From the NCBI RefSeq assembly GCF_000235425.2, contig NZ_KI912266.1:7893130-7957129 (forward strand): DNA of 64,000 bases, in the 5' to 3' direction. Positions 17,150 to 25,513 of the stretch are shown one piece after another; positions within the stretch are counted from its first letter, which is position 1; every line of letters starts with the position of its first letter. The position numbers and the translations under genes were made by a program. The DNA comes from Pseudofrankia saprophytica. Its GTDB lineage: Bacteria > Actinomycetota > Actinomycetes > Frankiales > Frankiaceae. The notes beneath the pieces are model-generated. The model was given only the letters and a program-made list of their open reading frames with translations. It did no database searches and was not told where the DNA came from.

Positions 17150-18244
17150 ATGGCGAAGGGACGGCTGGCGCCCACGATGGCACAGCAGACTGATGAGGTC
17201 ACGGGTGGTGTCGACACCCACAAGGACAGTCACACGGCGGCGGCTCTCGATAGCGCCGGGCGGCTTCTCGGTGTGGAACAGTTCCCCGCGACCGGGGCGG
17301 GTTACGGCCGGCTGCTCGACTGGCTGCGTGGCTTCGGCGCCGTTGGGAAGGTCGGCGTCGAGGGGACCGGGGTATACGGCGCCGGGCTGGCCCGGCATCT
17401 GGCGGCGGCCGGTGTCGCGGTCGTCGAGATCGACCGGCCGGACCGCAAGGCCCGGCGCTGGCAGGGCAAGTCCGACCCGGTCGACGCCGAGGCCGCGGCC
17501 CGCGCGGCGCTGGCGGGCCGGCGGACCGGGAAGCCGAAGGACCGCACCGGCCAGGTCGAGGCACTGCGTGCTCTGCGGGTGGCCCGTCGTGGCGCGGTCG
17601 AGGGCCGCGCTGACGCGCAGCGCCAGATGAAGGCACTGGTCGTGACCGCACCCGAGCAGGTACGTGCCGAACTGTCCGCCCTGACCGCCACGCGCCTTGT
17701 GGAGGTCTGCGCCAGCGCCGACATCGCGGTCGCACACGCCGGCGACCCCGCGGTCGCTGTTCGGCTTGCACTGCGCAGCCTTGCGCGCCGCCATCAGCGG
17801 TTGTCCGTCGAGATCCGCGACCTCGACACAGTCATCAACCGGCTCGTGGTCACGATCAGCCCAAAACTGCTCGAGGTCCAAGGCGTCGGCCCGGACACCG
17901 CCGGCCAGCTGCTCGTCACCATGGGAGCCAACCCCGACCGGATGCGCTCAGAGGCCGCGTTCGCAATGCTCTGCGGCGTCGCCCCGCTACCCGCGTCCTC
18001 AGGCCGGACCCATCGCTACCGACTCAACCGCGGTGGCGACCGCCAGGCGAACGCCGCGCTCTACCGGGTCGTGCTCTCCCGCCTGCGCTGGGACGCGAGA
18101 ACCCGTGCCTACGTCGAGCGCCGCACCAAGGAGGGCAAGAGCAAGAAAGAGATCATCCGCTGCCTCAAGCGCTACGTCGCCCGGGAACTCTACGCGATCC
18201 TCACCACCCTACGAGAACCAAACGATCTTCCAGTGATCACTTGA
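17150..18244 (+). CDS. IS110-family transposase (RuvC-like DEDD recombinase)
   Basis: About 364 residues. The RuvC-like N-terminus shows GGVDTHKDSH (first Asp), VGVEGTGVYGAGL (Glu) and KSDPVDAEAAARAAL (Asp pair). The C-terminal transposase-20 domain has LLEVQGVGPDTAGQLLVTMG and CGVAPLPASSGRTHRYRLNRGGDRQANAAL, which carries the conserved Ser region. ATG 17,150 is chosen; ATG 17,177 (MAQQTDEVTGGVDTHKD) also fits the family start, and TTG 17,105 is possible. TTGACATCCATAGGAGCATC just downstream (18,241 onward) probably marks the right end. Appears intact. Confidence 0.88.
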   Translation: MAKGRLAPTMAQQTDEVTGGVDTHKDSHTAAALDSAGRLLGVEQFPATGAGYGRLLDWLRGFGAVGKVGVEGTGVYGAGLARHLAAAGVAVVEIDRPDRKARRWQGKSDPVDAEAAARAALAGRRTGKPKDRTGQVEALRALRVARRGAVEGRADAQRQMKALVVTAPEQVRAELSALTATRLVEVCASADIAVAHAGDPAVAVRLALRSLARRHQRLSVEIRDLDTVINRLVVTISPKLLEVQGVGPDTAGQLLVTMGANPDRMRSEAAFAMLCGVAPLPASSGRTHRYRLNRGGDRQANAALYRVVLSRLRWDARTRAYVERRTKEGKSKKEIIRCLKRYVARELYAILTTLREPNDLPVIT

Positions 18245-18511
18245 CATCCATAGGAGCATCCCCTCCGAACTAATTTATCGATCTTCGGAGATTCCCGCGG
18301 TAGGAATATGAGCCCGGCGTCGTACTGGGTGTGTGCCAGACCAGAGTCCGATCGCAGCGTTCGGTCCTTCGGGACGGTGGTCGAGGTGGAGGACTTGCCG
18401 CTCATTGCTCGGCTAACGCGAAGCGATGGGATCCCCGTGCGGCACGATGAGGGAATTCCGGGGTGCTGTGGGAGTGATCGTTCGGTGTTCGTTCACCAGG
18501 ACCGGTAGCGA

Positions 18512-18955
18512 TCAGCGGCGGGGGAACCTGGTGACCCAGCGGCGCTGCCAGGGGGTCTCGACCGCTCGGGGATGGTGGTGTTGCCGGGTCCAGGCGGTGG
18601 CGTCGGCGGGGTCCAGTCCGGCCAGGACGGCGAGGCAGGCGATGACAGTGCCGGTGCGGCCGACTCCGCCTCCGCATGCGACCTCGACTGCCGCGCCGGA
18701 CTGTGCCTGTTCGTGGAGCGCCCGGATGTGCCGGACGGCTTGGTCGTGGTCGCGGGGCAGGAGGAAATCGGGCCAGTCGATCCACGTGCGCGGCCAGGGA
18801 AGTGTGGCGTCGTGTCGGTGGCGCAGGCGACGGGATCCCAGATAGAGGCCGAAGTCGGGCGATTCGCCGTCTGGCGCCGGACGGCGCAGGCCGCGGCCGC
18901 GGACCCAGGAGCCGTCGGGGAGTTGGAATGCGCCGACGAGGGGCGGAGTGCTCAC
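18512..18955 (-). CDS. Protein-tyrosine phosphatase-like protein
   Basis: About 147 residues. The phosphatase loop is VACGGGVGRTGT: Cys, five residues, Arg, then Thr, as in Cys-based protein phosphatases. WPDFLLPRDHDQAVRHI upstream resembles the WPD-loop region and the C-terminus holds an Arg/Trp-rich helix. The GTG at 18,955 forms a GTGA overlap with the stop of the CGNR gene, so translation is coupled. Predicted to remove phosphate from Tyr or another small phosphoester; the substrate is unknown. Confidence 0.75.
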   Translation of the reverse strand: MSTPPLVGAFQLPDGSWVRGRGLRRPAPDGESPDFGLYLGSRRLRHRHDATLPWPRTWIDWPDFLLPRDHDQAVRHIRALHEQAQSGAAVEVACGGGVGRTGTVIACLAVLAGLDPADATAWTRQHHHPRAVETPWQRRWVTRFPRR

Positions 18956-19545
18956 CGCGCCATGCCCGTGATCTGTCGGCGGGCGCGGTGGTTTGCCACG
19001 TTGAGGCGGTTGCCGCACCGGTCGGGCATGCAGTAGCGGCGCTGTCCAGCTCGGCTGATGTCGACGAACACTCCCCGGCAGTCCGGGGCCTGGCAGGCGC
19101 GGAATCGTTCGTGTCCGAGCGTCCGGATGACTCCAAGGAGACCAGCACCCACGAGTGCGGCCAGCTCGTCAACGAGCGACGCGCCTGCCACGGTGGGGAT
19201 GTGCCACTGCCAGCGGTTGGCGGCGTCGCGCTGCAACGTCGGGGCGAGACCGGCCCGCCTGAGTAGCACGGTCGCGCCAGCGACCGCGTGATCCTCGGTC
19301 GCGGTCTCCAGGACGCCACGCACCTCGCGGCGCAGAAAATGCACCCGACGGACCTCGTCGGCCGTGGGCGGGAAGCTGTCCGCCCCGGCGGCGCCCCGGT
19401 GGAGACCGTGCTCGGCCAGGAAGGCCGCGAGGGCGTCCGGGTCCGGAAGGGCCTCGCCCTCGATAGTCCGCACTGTGGGCGAGGTGTTGACCAGGTCCGT
19501 TGCGACCGTCGCCCCCACCGTGTAGTCGACCAGGGGCAGCCGCAT
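18952..19545 (-). CDS. CGNR zinc-finger protein
   Basis: 197 residues. The N-terminal ABATE-type region starts MRLPLVDYTVGATVATDLVNT. The C-terminal zinc finger has CQAPDCRGVFVDIS followed by RRYCMPDRCGNRLNVANHRAR, including the defining CGNR. These proteins are regarded as transcription regulators. ATG 19,545 is chosen for its GGAGGG site 6 bases upstream; ATG 19,563 is a second option. The gene overlaps the downstream tyrosine-phosphatase gene by four bases, making a regulator and phosphatase pair. Confidence 0.85.
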   Translation of the reverse strand: MRLPLVDYTVGATVATDLVNTSPTVRTIEGEALPDPDALAAFLAEHGLHRGAAGADSFPPTADEVRRVHFLRREVRGVLETATEDHAVAGATVLLRRAGLAPTLQRDAANRWQWHIPTVAGASLVDELAALVGAGLLGVIRTLGHERFRACQAPDCRGVFVDISRAGQRRYCMPDRCGNRLNVANHRARRQITGMAR

Positions 19546-19675
19546 CGCCGACCCTCCGATCATGGTAACTGGCATAAGGCGACTATACCACTTACGCGCC
19601 TGGGATGGAGGAGGGATCCGTCGGTGCGGTCCGCTTGATCGCCCGGTCGACTCGAGGCAGGACGAGAGCGGGTGG

Positions 19676-20060
19676 ATGATGGTCGCGGCGGACCAGTTGA
19701 CCGCCGCGGCGGCCCAGTAGGTCGACCGGGTGATCGAAGCGGTGCCGAGCCGGGTCTCCGTGGTCATGGCCCAGTCCATGGGCGTCACCGCGGTGCTGCG
19801 GTGGCTCGTGGCCGACGTGAACCGGGACGTCGACGCGATTGTTCTCGTCTCCCGTGCTACCGGGCGGACTCCATGGGGTCCGGACTTTCGGTACTGGAGC
19901 GGCTGAGCCTGGACATCCAGCACGCCTCACGCGCGGTGGTGCGAAGCATGTACGGGGAGCGGGTCAAGAACGTCGATCCGGAGATCCTCGACCATATCGC
20001 CGGGAAGTTCTACGACCGTGCGGGCCCTCAGGCGATGATGGCCGTGCCACGGCGCGGGCG
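19676..20060 (+). other. Possible decayed coding region, unrecognised
   Basis: One frame reads MMVAADQLTAAAAQ, a TAG, then VDRVIEAVPSRVSVVMAQSMGVTAVLRW and DAIVLVSRATGRTPWG to a stop near 19,906. A second frame continues LERLSLDIQHASRAVVRSMYGERVKNVDPEILDHIAGKFYDRAG. The composition looks protein-like but broken, and no family is recognised. It fills the space between the CGNR gene and the SWIM gene. Confidence 0.25.
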
Positions 20061-20168
20061 GAGCGGGCGAGCGGGGCCGTCACGGCCGGAGGATGCGAGG
20101 GCTCGGAGGGTGGTGAGGGCGCATGCCCGCCGAGCGGGCACGCACCGCTCCTCCTTGGGCCGGCCGGG

Positions 20169-20729
20169 TCACTCGGCCACCGTGAAGTAGGCGGCAGGAT
20201 CAAGGGAGTTGAGTGCGATCCAGCGCTGCGCCGTCGCCTCGGCGGGCGCCTGGCCGCCGCCCGCCGAAGTGCGGAAGAAGCCCTGCACGTCGAGAGCGAT
20301 GCGGGGATCGCCGTCGATGCGCCGCGCCATGTCGTAGTAGACGGCCAGCTCATGGACGCACCGCGGAGTGGCGGCCGGGCAGGAGCAGTCGACGCTGTCG
20401 AGGACCGGTGCGGGCGGATGGCCCGCGTCGGCGATCGCGCGGTACAGATCGTCAGTGAGCAGGGGCTGGATGCTGCTCAGCTGTCGGGAGATCTCGGCCG
20501 TCGCCCCCGTGGACATCGGCGCGACCTCGATCGTGACCACCGAGGTGCCGCGGCCGCGGTGCACGACGGCGCGCACGGTCCGGCCGTCGAACGTGATCTG
20601 CACCTTCCCGTCGCGCGCCATGCGCCGCGCGCTCGGCAGTTGGGGATAGAGACGGGTCTGGCGCAACGACTCGGCGAACCGGACCCAGTCCATGCCCCAC
20701 TTCGTGTAACCGTAGTCGTGGTCGGCCAT
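20169..20729 (-). CDS. SWIM zinc-finger protein
   Basis: 186 residues. The SWIM motif CSCPAATPRCVH (CxC...CxH) lies at about residue 115-126 and is preceded by a beta-rich region (FDGRTVRAVVHRGRGTSVVTIEV). SWIM proteins commonly sit beside SNF2-type helicases, as here: the start lies 2 bases past the stop of the helicase frame. They are thought to give DNA- or protein-binding specificity to the helicase. ATG 20,729 is the natural start; longer reading would overlap the helicase. Confidence 0.85.
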   Translation of the reverse strand: MADHDYGYTKWGMDWVRFAESLRQTRLYPQLPSARRMARDGKVQITFDGRTVRAVVHRGRGTSVVTIEVAPMSTGATAEISRQLSSIQPLLTDDLYRAIADAGHPPAPVLDSVDCSCPAATPRCVHELAVYYDMARRIDGDPRIALDVQGFFRTSAGGGQAPAEATAQRWIALNSLDPAAYFTVAE

Positions 20730-20731
20730 CG

Positions 20732-22530
20732 TCAGTTGACTCGCTTCCGGCGCAGGACCTCGATGAGACGGTCGTCGTCCAGGCGGGTCAGCTCGGCGAC
20801 GCTGGACATGTCGGCGATGTCCGACAGCGCGGACTTGTGGTTGTGCATGGCCGCGATGTGCTCCTCGACGGTGGTCCCGGTGGTCAGGGTGGTGACGGTG
20901 ACCGTGCGGGTCTGACCGATCCGGTGGACCCGGTCGGACGCCTGGGCCTCCACGGCCGGGTTCCACCACCGGTCGAAGTGGATGACGTCGGCCGCGCGCG
21001 TGAGCGTGAGCCCGGTGCCCCCGGCCTTCAGGCTGAGGACGAGCACCTTCGGACCGTCGTCGGACTGGAACCGGCGGACGATGTCGGCCCGTTGCTCCTG
21101 GTTCAGGCCGCCGTGGAAGAACGGCGTACTGACCCCGAACTGTTCGGCGAAGTGCCGGACCAGCAGCTCACCGGTCTGCCGGTACTGGGTGAAGACGAGG
21201 GTCGGAGAGTCGTTCTCCAGGTTGTTGGCCACGATGTCGGTGCACAGGTCGAGCTTGCCCGACCTGCCCGACAGCTCCCCGAAGTCGTCCGTGATCAGGC
21301 CCGGATGGTTGCAGACCTGCTTGAGCGAGGTCAGGACCGCAAGCACCTTGGTCTGCCGCTGGGTGCCACCGCCGAAGCCGTCGTCGATGACCTGCTCCAG
21401 CAGCCGGTCGTACAGCCGCTCCTGCTCCTCGGTGAGGTCGCAGATGAGATCCGCGTGGATCTTGGGCGGGAGCGACCTCGCGACCTGGGACTTCTTCCGC
21501 ATCAGCACGACCGGCTCGATGGCCCCGCGCAGCCGGGCGGAAGCGGCCAGGGAGCCGTCCGAGATCGGCCGCACGAAGCGACGGCGGAACTGCGTCCGGT
21601 TCCCGAACAGGTACGGTGCGACCAGATTGAGCAGGGCCCACAGCTCGTCGAGGTGATTCTCGACGGGCGTCCCGGTCAGGGCGATCCGCGCGTCGGCCGC
21701 GATGGTGCGCGCGGCCTTCGACACCTGCGTACGGGGGTTCTTCAGGCTCTGCGCCTCGTCGAAGACCACGGTGCTCCACTGGATCCCCGCCAGGGCCGGG
21801 CTGTGCGTGCGCAGCGTGGGGTAGCCGGTGAGCACCACCGTGCCGTTGTCCACCTCGGGTAGCGGCCCGCCGCGCCAGATCGTAGCCCGCAGGCCAGGTG
21901 CGAACCGCGCGATCTCGTGTGCCCAGTTCCCCACCAACGACGTGGGACAGACCACCAGTTGCGGCCCCTCTCGGCCCGTCCGGCGACACAGCCGATGGTC
22001 TGTAGGGTCTTGCCGAGTCCCATCTCGTCGGCCAGCACCGCGCCGCCGTGCGTCTCGATGGTCTCGCGCAGCCAGCTCACCCCGCGCACCTGATACGGGC
22101 GCAGCTTGGCGGTGAGCGCCGCGCGCATCTCGGCCTCCACCGAGGTGGTGCGGCGGAAGACGCCGCCCGCGTGTTCCGCCGTCGTGACGGCGACACCCGT
22201 GGCGTCGGGGACCGCGTGCGCGGCGATCGGCAGAGCCGACTCGCTGCCCGCGATCCACGACCGCCAGACGTCCACCGACCGGCCGGGCGAGTCGAGGGGC
22301 ACGGCCACGAGCCGGTCCGGCTCGATCAGCACGCAATCGACGTCGGACACCTTGAGCCTGCCGAGGTCCGGCGTCGGCACAACCAGGGGAGCGGTCTCGA
22401 CGTCACCGACCGCCGGGGCCGCCCCCACGGTGCCGTCGGACCAGGTCCACAGGGCGAACATGTGCCGGTCGGGCAGGTATGTGGCCTGACTGTCCGACCG
22501 CGCCTCGGGGGGTTTCTGCCTGGTTCCCAT
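20732..22530 (-). pseudogene. SNF2-family DEAD/DEAH helicase, one frameshift
   Basis: Two overlapping frames together make one SNF2 ATPase of about 600 residues. The 5' frame (22,530 to about 21,985) has the N-terminal region, LRPYQVRGVSWLRE and Walker A GGAVLADEMGLGKTLQTIG. The 3' frame (about 21,965 to 20,732) continues LVVCPTSLVGNWAHEIARFAPG, the DEAQ box VVFDEAQSLKN, LTGTPVENHL, LVFTQYRQTGELL, LVLSLKAGGTGLTLT and DRVHRIGQ. All ATPase motifs are present but the reading frame shifts near 21,965-21,990 in a run of C and G. This is a real inactivating indel or a base-calling error. Followed by the SWIM gene, its usual partner. Confidence 0.85.
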
Positions 22531-22534
22531 GGCG

Positions 22535-22792
22535 TCAGCGGGTGCCCACGTCGGCGCCCTCGCGGGCGGTCAGGTCCTCGGCCCCAGCCCGGGGGGCCGT
22601 CTCGTCCGCGGTCGGGCCGCCGTCCCGCGCGGGCTCCGGCGCGCCCCCGGCAGTCAGCCCACGGACCGGGTCCGCGAGGGTCTCCAGGGTGGTGCTCAGG
22701 ACAGTGTTGTCCAGCCAGATCAGCAGTGAACACACCATGAGAACGGCAAGAATCAACTGCTGCCTGGACTTCGGCAACGTGGATGTAGTCAT
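22535..22792 (-). pseudogene. MFS transporter, N-terminal fragment
   Basis: From ATG 22,792 the reading MTTSTLPKSRQQLILAVLMVCSLLIWLDNTVLSTTLETLADP is the first helix and following loop of a DHA2 drug:proton antiporter. Homology stops after about 45 residues and the frame ends at 22,535, just before the SNF2 start. The other 13 helices are absent. Confidence 0.6.
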
Positions 22793-22827
22793 GAAGACCT
22801 TCGGACGCGGTCTGGAAAAGCTGACGA

Positions 22828-23003
22828 GCGGACCGTAGACAACCATCGGGCGTGTGTCAATTCCCGGGCGGCCGGTAACGGTCGGCGATTTTCCGGCGCC
22901 CCCGAGGGCATGCCGCCAAGTGCTCTGTCAATTCTTGAAGATGTGAGCGGACCGACGGTTTAGTGCGCCCCGTGGGCATGGCGCCAAGCGCCGTGTCAAT
23001 TTC
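22828..23003. repeat. Short irregular direct repeats
   Basis: TGTCAATT occurs at 22,855, 22,926 and 22,994 (spacing 71 and 68), the last two preceded by a similar GGGCATG.CGCCAAG block. GAGCGGACCG occurs at about 22,828 and 22,947. No coding is seen here; the meaning is unknown. Confidence 0.35.
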
Positions 23004-23133
23004 TGATCCTGTTTTTTGACTTCGCGCGAATTCCGTGCCCTCACCTTGTGTTCTGCCTCTGCTCTGCGCCCTGTCCCGCCCCGTGTCCCGCGTCGTGCGC
23101 GGCACCGGGAGCAGGAGGGGATGGGCGCCAGCG

Positions 23134-23500
23134 CCTGTGCGGGCCGCTGGCAGATCGAGGAGGACAATGAGATCAACAAACGGCTCGTCGGCCTCGACTC
23201 CTACCAGATGCGCAAGTGGACTCCGTGGCACCGGCACGTCACCGCCTGCATGCTCGCCACCGCGTTCCTCGCCGTCCAACGCGCCGCCTTCCCCGACCCC
23301 GACCAGGACCCCGAGCCGGAACAGCTCGCCACCTGGGAAAAGACCAGAGGACCAGCGAGAGCGGGGCCACTGGCTGATCCCCGGACCACCGCTGCGGCCC
23401 ACGGCCCACTCCATCCGCCACTGCCTGGCCGCCGTCCATCTCAACCCGCGCCACACCGCCGAGACGATCAGCTCCTGCGAACTGTGGCGACGCTGGGTGA
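23134..23500 (+). pseudogene. DDE transposase remnant (IS701-like C-terminus)
   Basis: GRWQIEEDNEINKRLVGLDSYQMRKWTPWHRHVTACMLATAFLAV is the conserved C-terminal Glu region of IS701-type transposases. A frameshift near 23,345 follows, after which LIPGPPLRPTAHSIRHCLAAV continues the family's C-terminus. The catalytic Asp residues are missing. The 3' end is cut by the group II intron inserted in the opposite orientation. Confidence 0.6.
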
Positions 23501-23535
23501 GTCGCCGAGGGGAGTCTCACCCCTCGGCGCTCGTA

Positions 23536-23569
23536 GATCCGGACGTGAGACTCTCGCCTCATCCGGCTC
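23536..23569 (-). ncRNA. Group II intron domain V
   Basis: Minus-strand hairpin of 34 bases with a GAGCCGGATGAGGCGAGAG 5' half, a GAGA-type loop and a complementary TCTCACGTCCGGATC 3' half. This is the catalytic-core size and layout. It begins 4 bases after the maturase stop and is followed by the domain VI stem. Confidence 0.8.
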
Positions 23570-23572
23570 CCG

Positions 23573-24838
23573 TCATCCAGCCTTCGGCCGCAGTCCGAGC
23601 TGCCAGTGGGCGAACAGCCCTGGGTCGCGTCGTGCGACCTGTCCCAGGAGTCTGCGTGCCCGTCGCCAGCTGCGGTGCAGCCGTTTGTACTTCCGCATGG
23701 CCCACCGGGCAAGGTGGTCGTTGAGGTAGGAGAAGACCCGGACCAGCTCGGACCTACGGAAGCGTCCGTAATAGTTGATCCAGCCCTGGATAACAGCGTT
23801 GACCGTCTGTGCCAGGTCGAGGAGAGTCTGCCCGGAACGAAGATGTAACCGCCAGCGGCGCATCTCCTGCCGCATCCGTTTGGCGGCATAATCTGAGACC
23901 GCGGGCGAGAAGGCGACGAAACCCATACCCCGACTGTTAACTGCCAGCCGTGGCCGGAACGTGTACCCGAGGAAATCGAACCGCTCATGCTCGTAAGAAC
24001 CTGAACGGTACGTGCTCTTGCAGTACACGATACGGGTCTTGGTCTCGTTGAGTTCCAAGCCCACATCCGCCAGCCGAGCCGCGATCGCGTCCCGAACGTA
24101 TTGCGCCTGCCGGCCGGTCCGGCAGTGCACGATAACATCGTCACTGTAACGCTCGAAGGGCACACTCGGATGCTCCCGGGTCATCCAGGCGTCGAACGCA
24201 TAGTGCAGAAAAATGTTCGCGAGCAACGGTGAGATCGCAGAGCCCTGAGGACTTCCGCGATCGCGTTCGACCAGCGTTCCGTCCGGCTGCCGCAACGGGG
24301 CAACCAGCCACCGCCGCACATACAGCAGGATCCAGCGCTGGTCGGTGTGGCGTTCCACCGCACGAAGCAGCAGATCGTGGTCGATGCTGTCGAAGAACGA
24401 CCGGATGTCGAGATCAATGACCCAGTCACTGCGCCAGCAGCGTTCACGGCACACCCCGACAGCATCGAGCGCCGACCGGTTCGGCCGGTACCCGTACGAG
24501 TCCTGATGGAAGATTGGTTCCACCGCTGGCTCCAGGTACATCACCGCCACGGTCTGCGCCACCCGGTCCGTCACCGTGGGCACGCCGAGAACCCTGACCC
24601 CATCACCACCCCGTTTGGGGATCTCCACAGCGCGTACCGGCGACGGGAAATAACATCCCGACGACATCCGGTTCCACAGCCGATACAGGTTCCCTTTCAG
24701 GTCCTGCTCGAACTGGGCAATCGACTGTTCGTCGACGCCCGCCGCCCCCTTGTTCGCCTTGACTCTCTTCCACGCCTCCCACACCGCATGCTTGGAAATA
24801 GCAAATGGCTTCGACCCGCGAGGTGCATCAACTACCAC
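23573..24838 (-). CDS. ltrA: Group II intron reverse transcriptase/maturase
   Basis: 421 residues. Reverse transcriptase blocks are in order: VPTVTDRVAQTVAVMYLEP, FHQDSYGYRPNRSALDAV, VIDLDIRSFFDSIDHDLLLRAV, RGSPQGSAISPLLANIFLHYAFD, then the active site FERYSDDVIVHC (YSDD instead of the commoner YADD), then FDFLGYTFRPR. The maturase (GIIM) domain follows at about 300-390 (WINYYGRFRRSELVRVFSYLNDHLARWAMRKYKRL). No C-terminal HNH endonuclease is seen, so the protein is of the endonuclease-lacking type. It assists splicing and reverse-transcribes the intron into new sites. Confidence 0.92.
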   Translation of the reverse strand: MVVDAPRGSKPFAISKHAVWEAWKRVKANKGAAGVDEQSIAQFEQDLKGNLYRLWNRMSSGCYFPSPVRAVEIPKRGGDGVRVLGVPTVTDRVAQTVAVMYLEPAVEPIFHQDSYGYRPNRSALDAVGVCRERCWRSDWVIDLDIRSFFDSIDHDLLLRAVERHTDQRWILLYVRRWLVAPLRQPDGTLVERDRGSPQGSAISPLLANIFLHYAFDAWMTREHPSVPFERYSDDVIVHCRTGRQAQYVRDAIAARLADVGLELNETKTRIVYCKSTYRSGSYEHERFDFLGYTFRPRLAVNSRGMGFVAFSPAVSDYAAKRMRQEMRRWRLHLRSGQTLLDLAQTVNAVIQGWINYYGRFRRSELVRVFSYLNDHLARWAMRKYKRLHRSWRRARRLLGQVARRDPGLFAHWQLGLRPKAG

Positions 24839-25513
24839 CGGCTCCTCCCACCATCAGACCATGACGGTTGACCGGCCCGCGGGCCTGGACAACCCGCCCC
24901 CTTCGCTCCCCCCGCATTACCAGGGTTCACCACTACTACGAGGCGGTCCGCCCCCGTTCTCCAACGACTCGGTACTCTCCCCTCGCGGCATCCACCGCTT
25001 GAAGTTCTCCCTCCCACGACCTCGACCAGAGGCCGCAGCGCTGGAGCGACAGGTTCACACGTTCCGCACGAGAGCCCAGACCAGGCTCGCGCCGCCTCCA
25101 TGCCGGGCACCATCCGGGCAGCACGCAGGCAGCCCCCGAACTCATCCCAGAGCACAAGCACGACCCTGGTTTCGATGCCATCATATTTCTTTCGACACGT
25201 CATCAGCGGTTCGCTTTCGCTCGCCTTCCTGGCCCACACCTGACGCACTCACCGGCACGCCTTTTCCGCAGCGCTCAGCACCCCGGCCCTTAACCGACGC
25301 ACCCTGCGGTGGTTTGCGGCCAGCCCCTGCATGGCCGACCACGGAGGATCCACCTCCATCTCCCGCACAGCACCGCTCCAGAACGGTCTCCGTCTACATC
25401 GGAGCCCTCCTTCGTGTTCGTGTCGCACTGCTTGCCGAAAAGTACATTCGGGCTGATCGGGACGGTCGCGGCCGATCCTGGGCCCTCCCGGTGCCTGGTG
25501 CCCGTCGGGGGCG

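Larger units (their letters stand above)
23500..25428 (-). mobile_element. Complete group II intron
   Basis: Read on the minus strand, it starts GTGCGACACGAACACGAAGG at 25,428, matching the group II 5' consensus (GUGYG). About 590 bases of ribozyme domains I-III precede the maturase gene in domain IV; domain V (23,569-23,536) and a domain VI hairpin (about 23,531-23,502) follow, with the 3' end near 23,500. Total length about 1.93 kb. All expected parts are in order, so it looks capable of splicing and retrohoming. Boundaries are from consensus only. Confidence 0.8.

Noticed and set aside
23573-24838. Defence reverse transcriptase (retron or DRT)
   Set aside because: The protein has a GIIM maturase domain and is embedded in intron domains including V and VI, so it is an ordinary group II intron protein.
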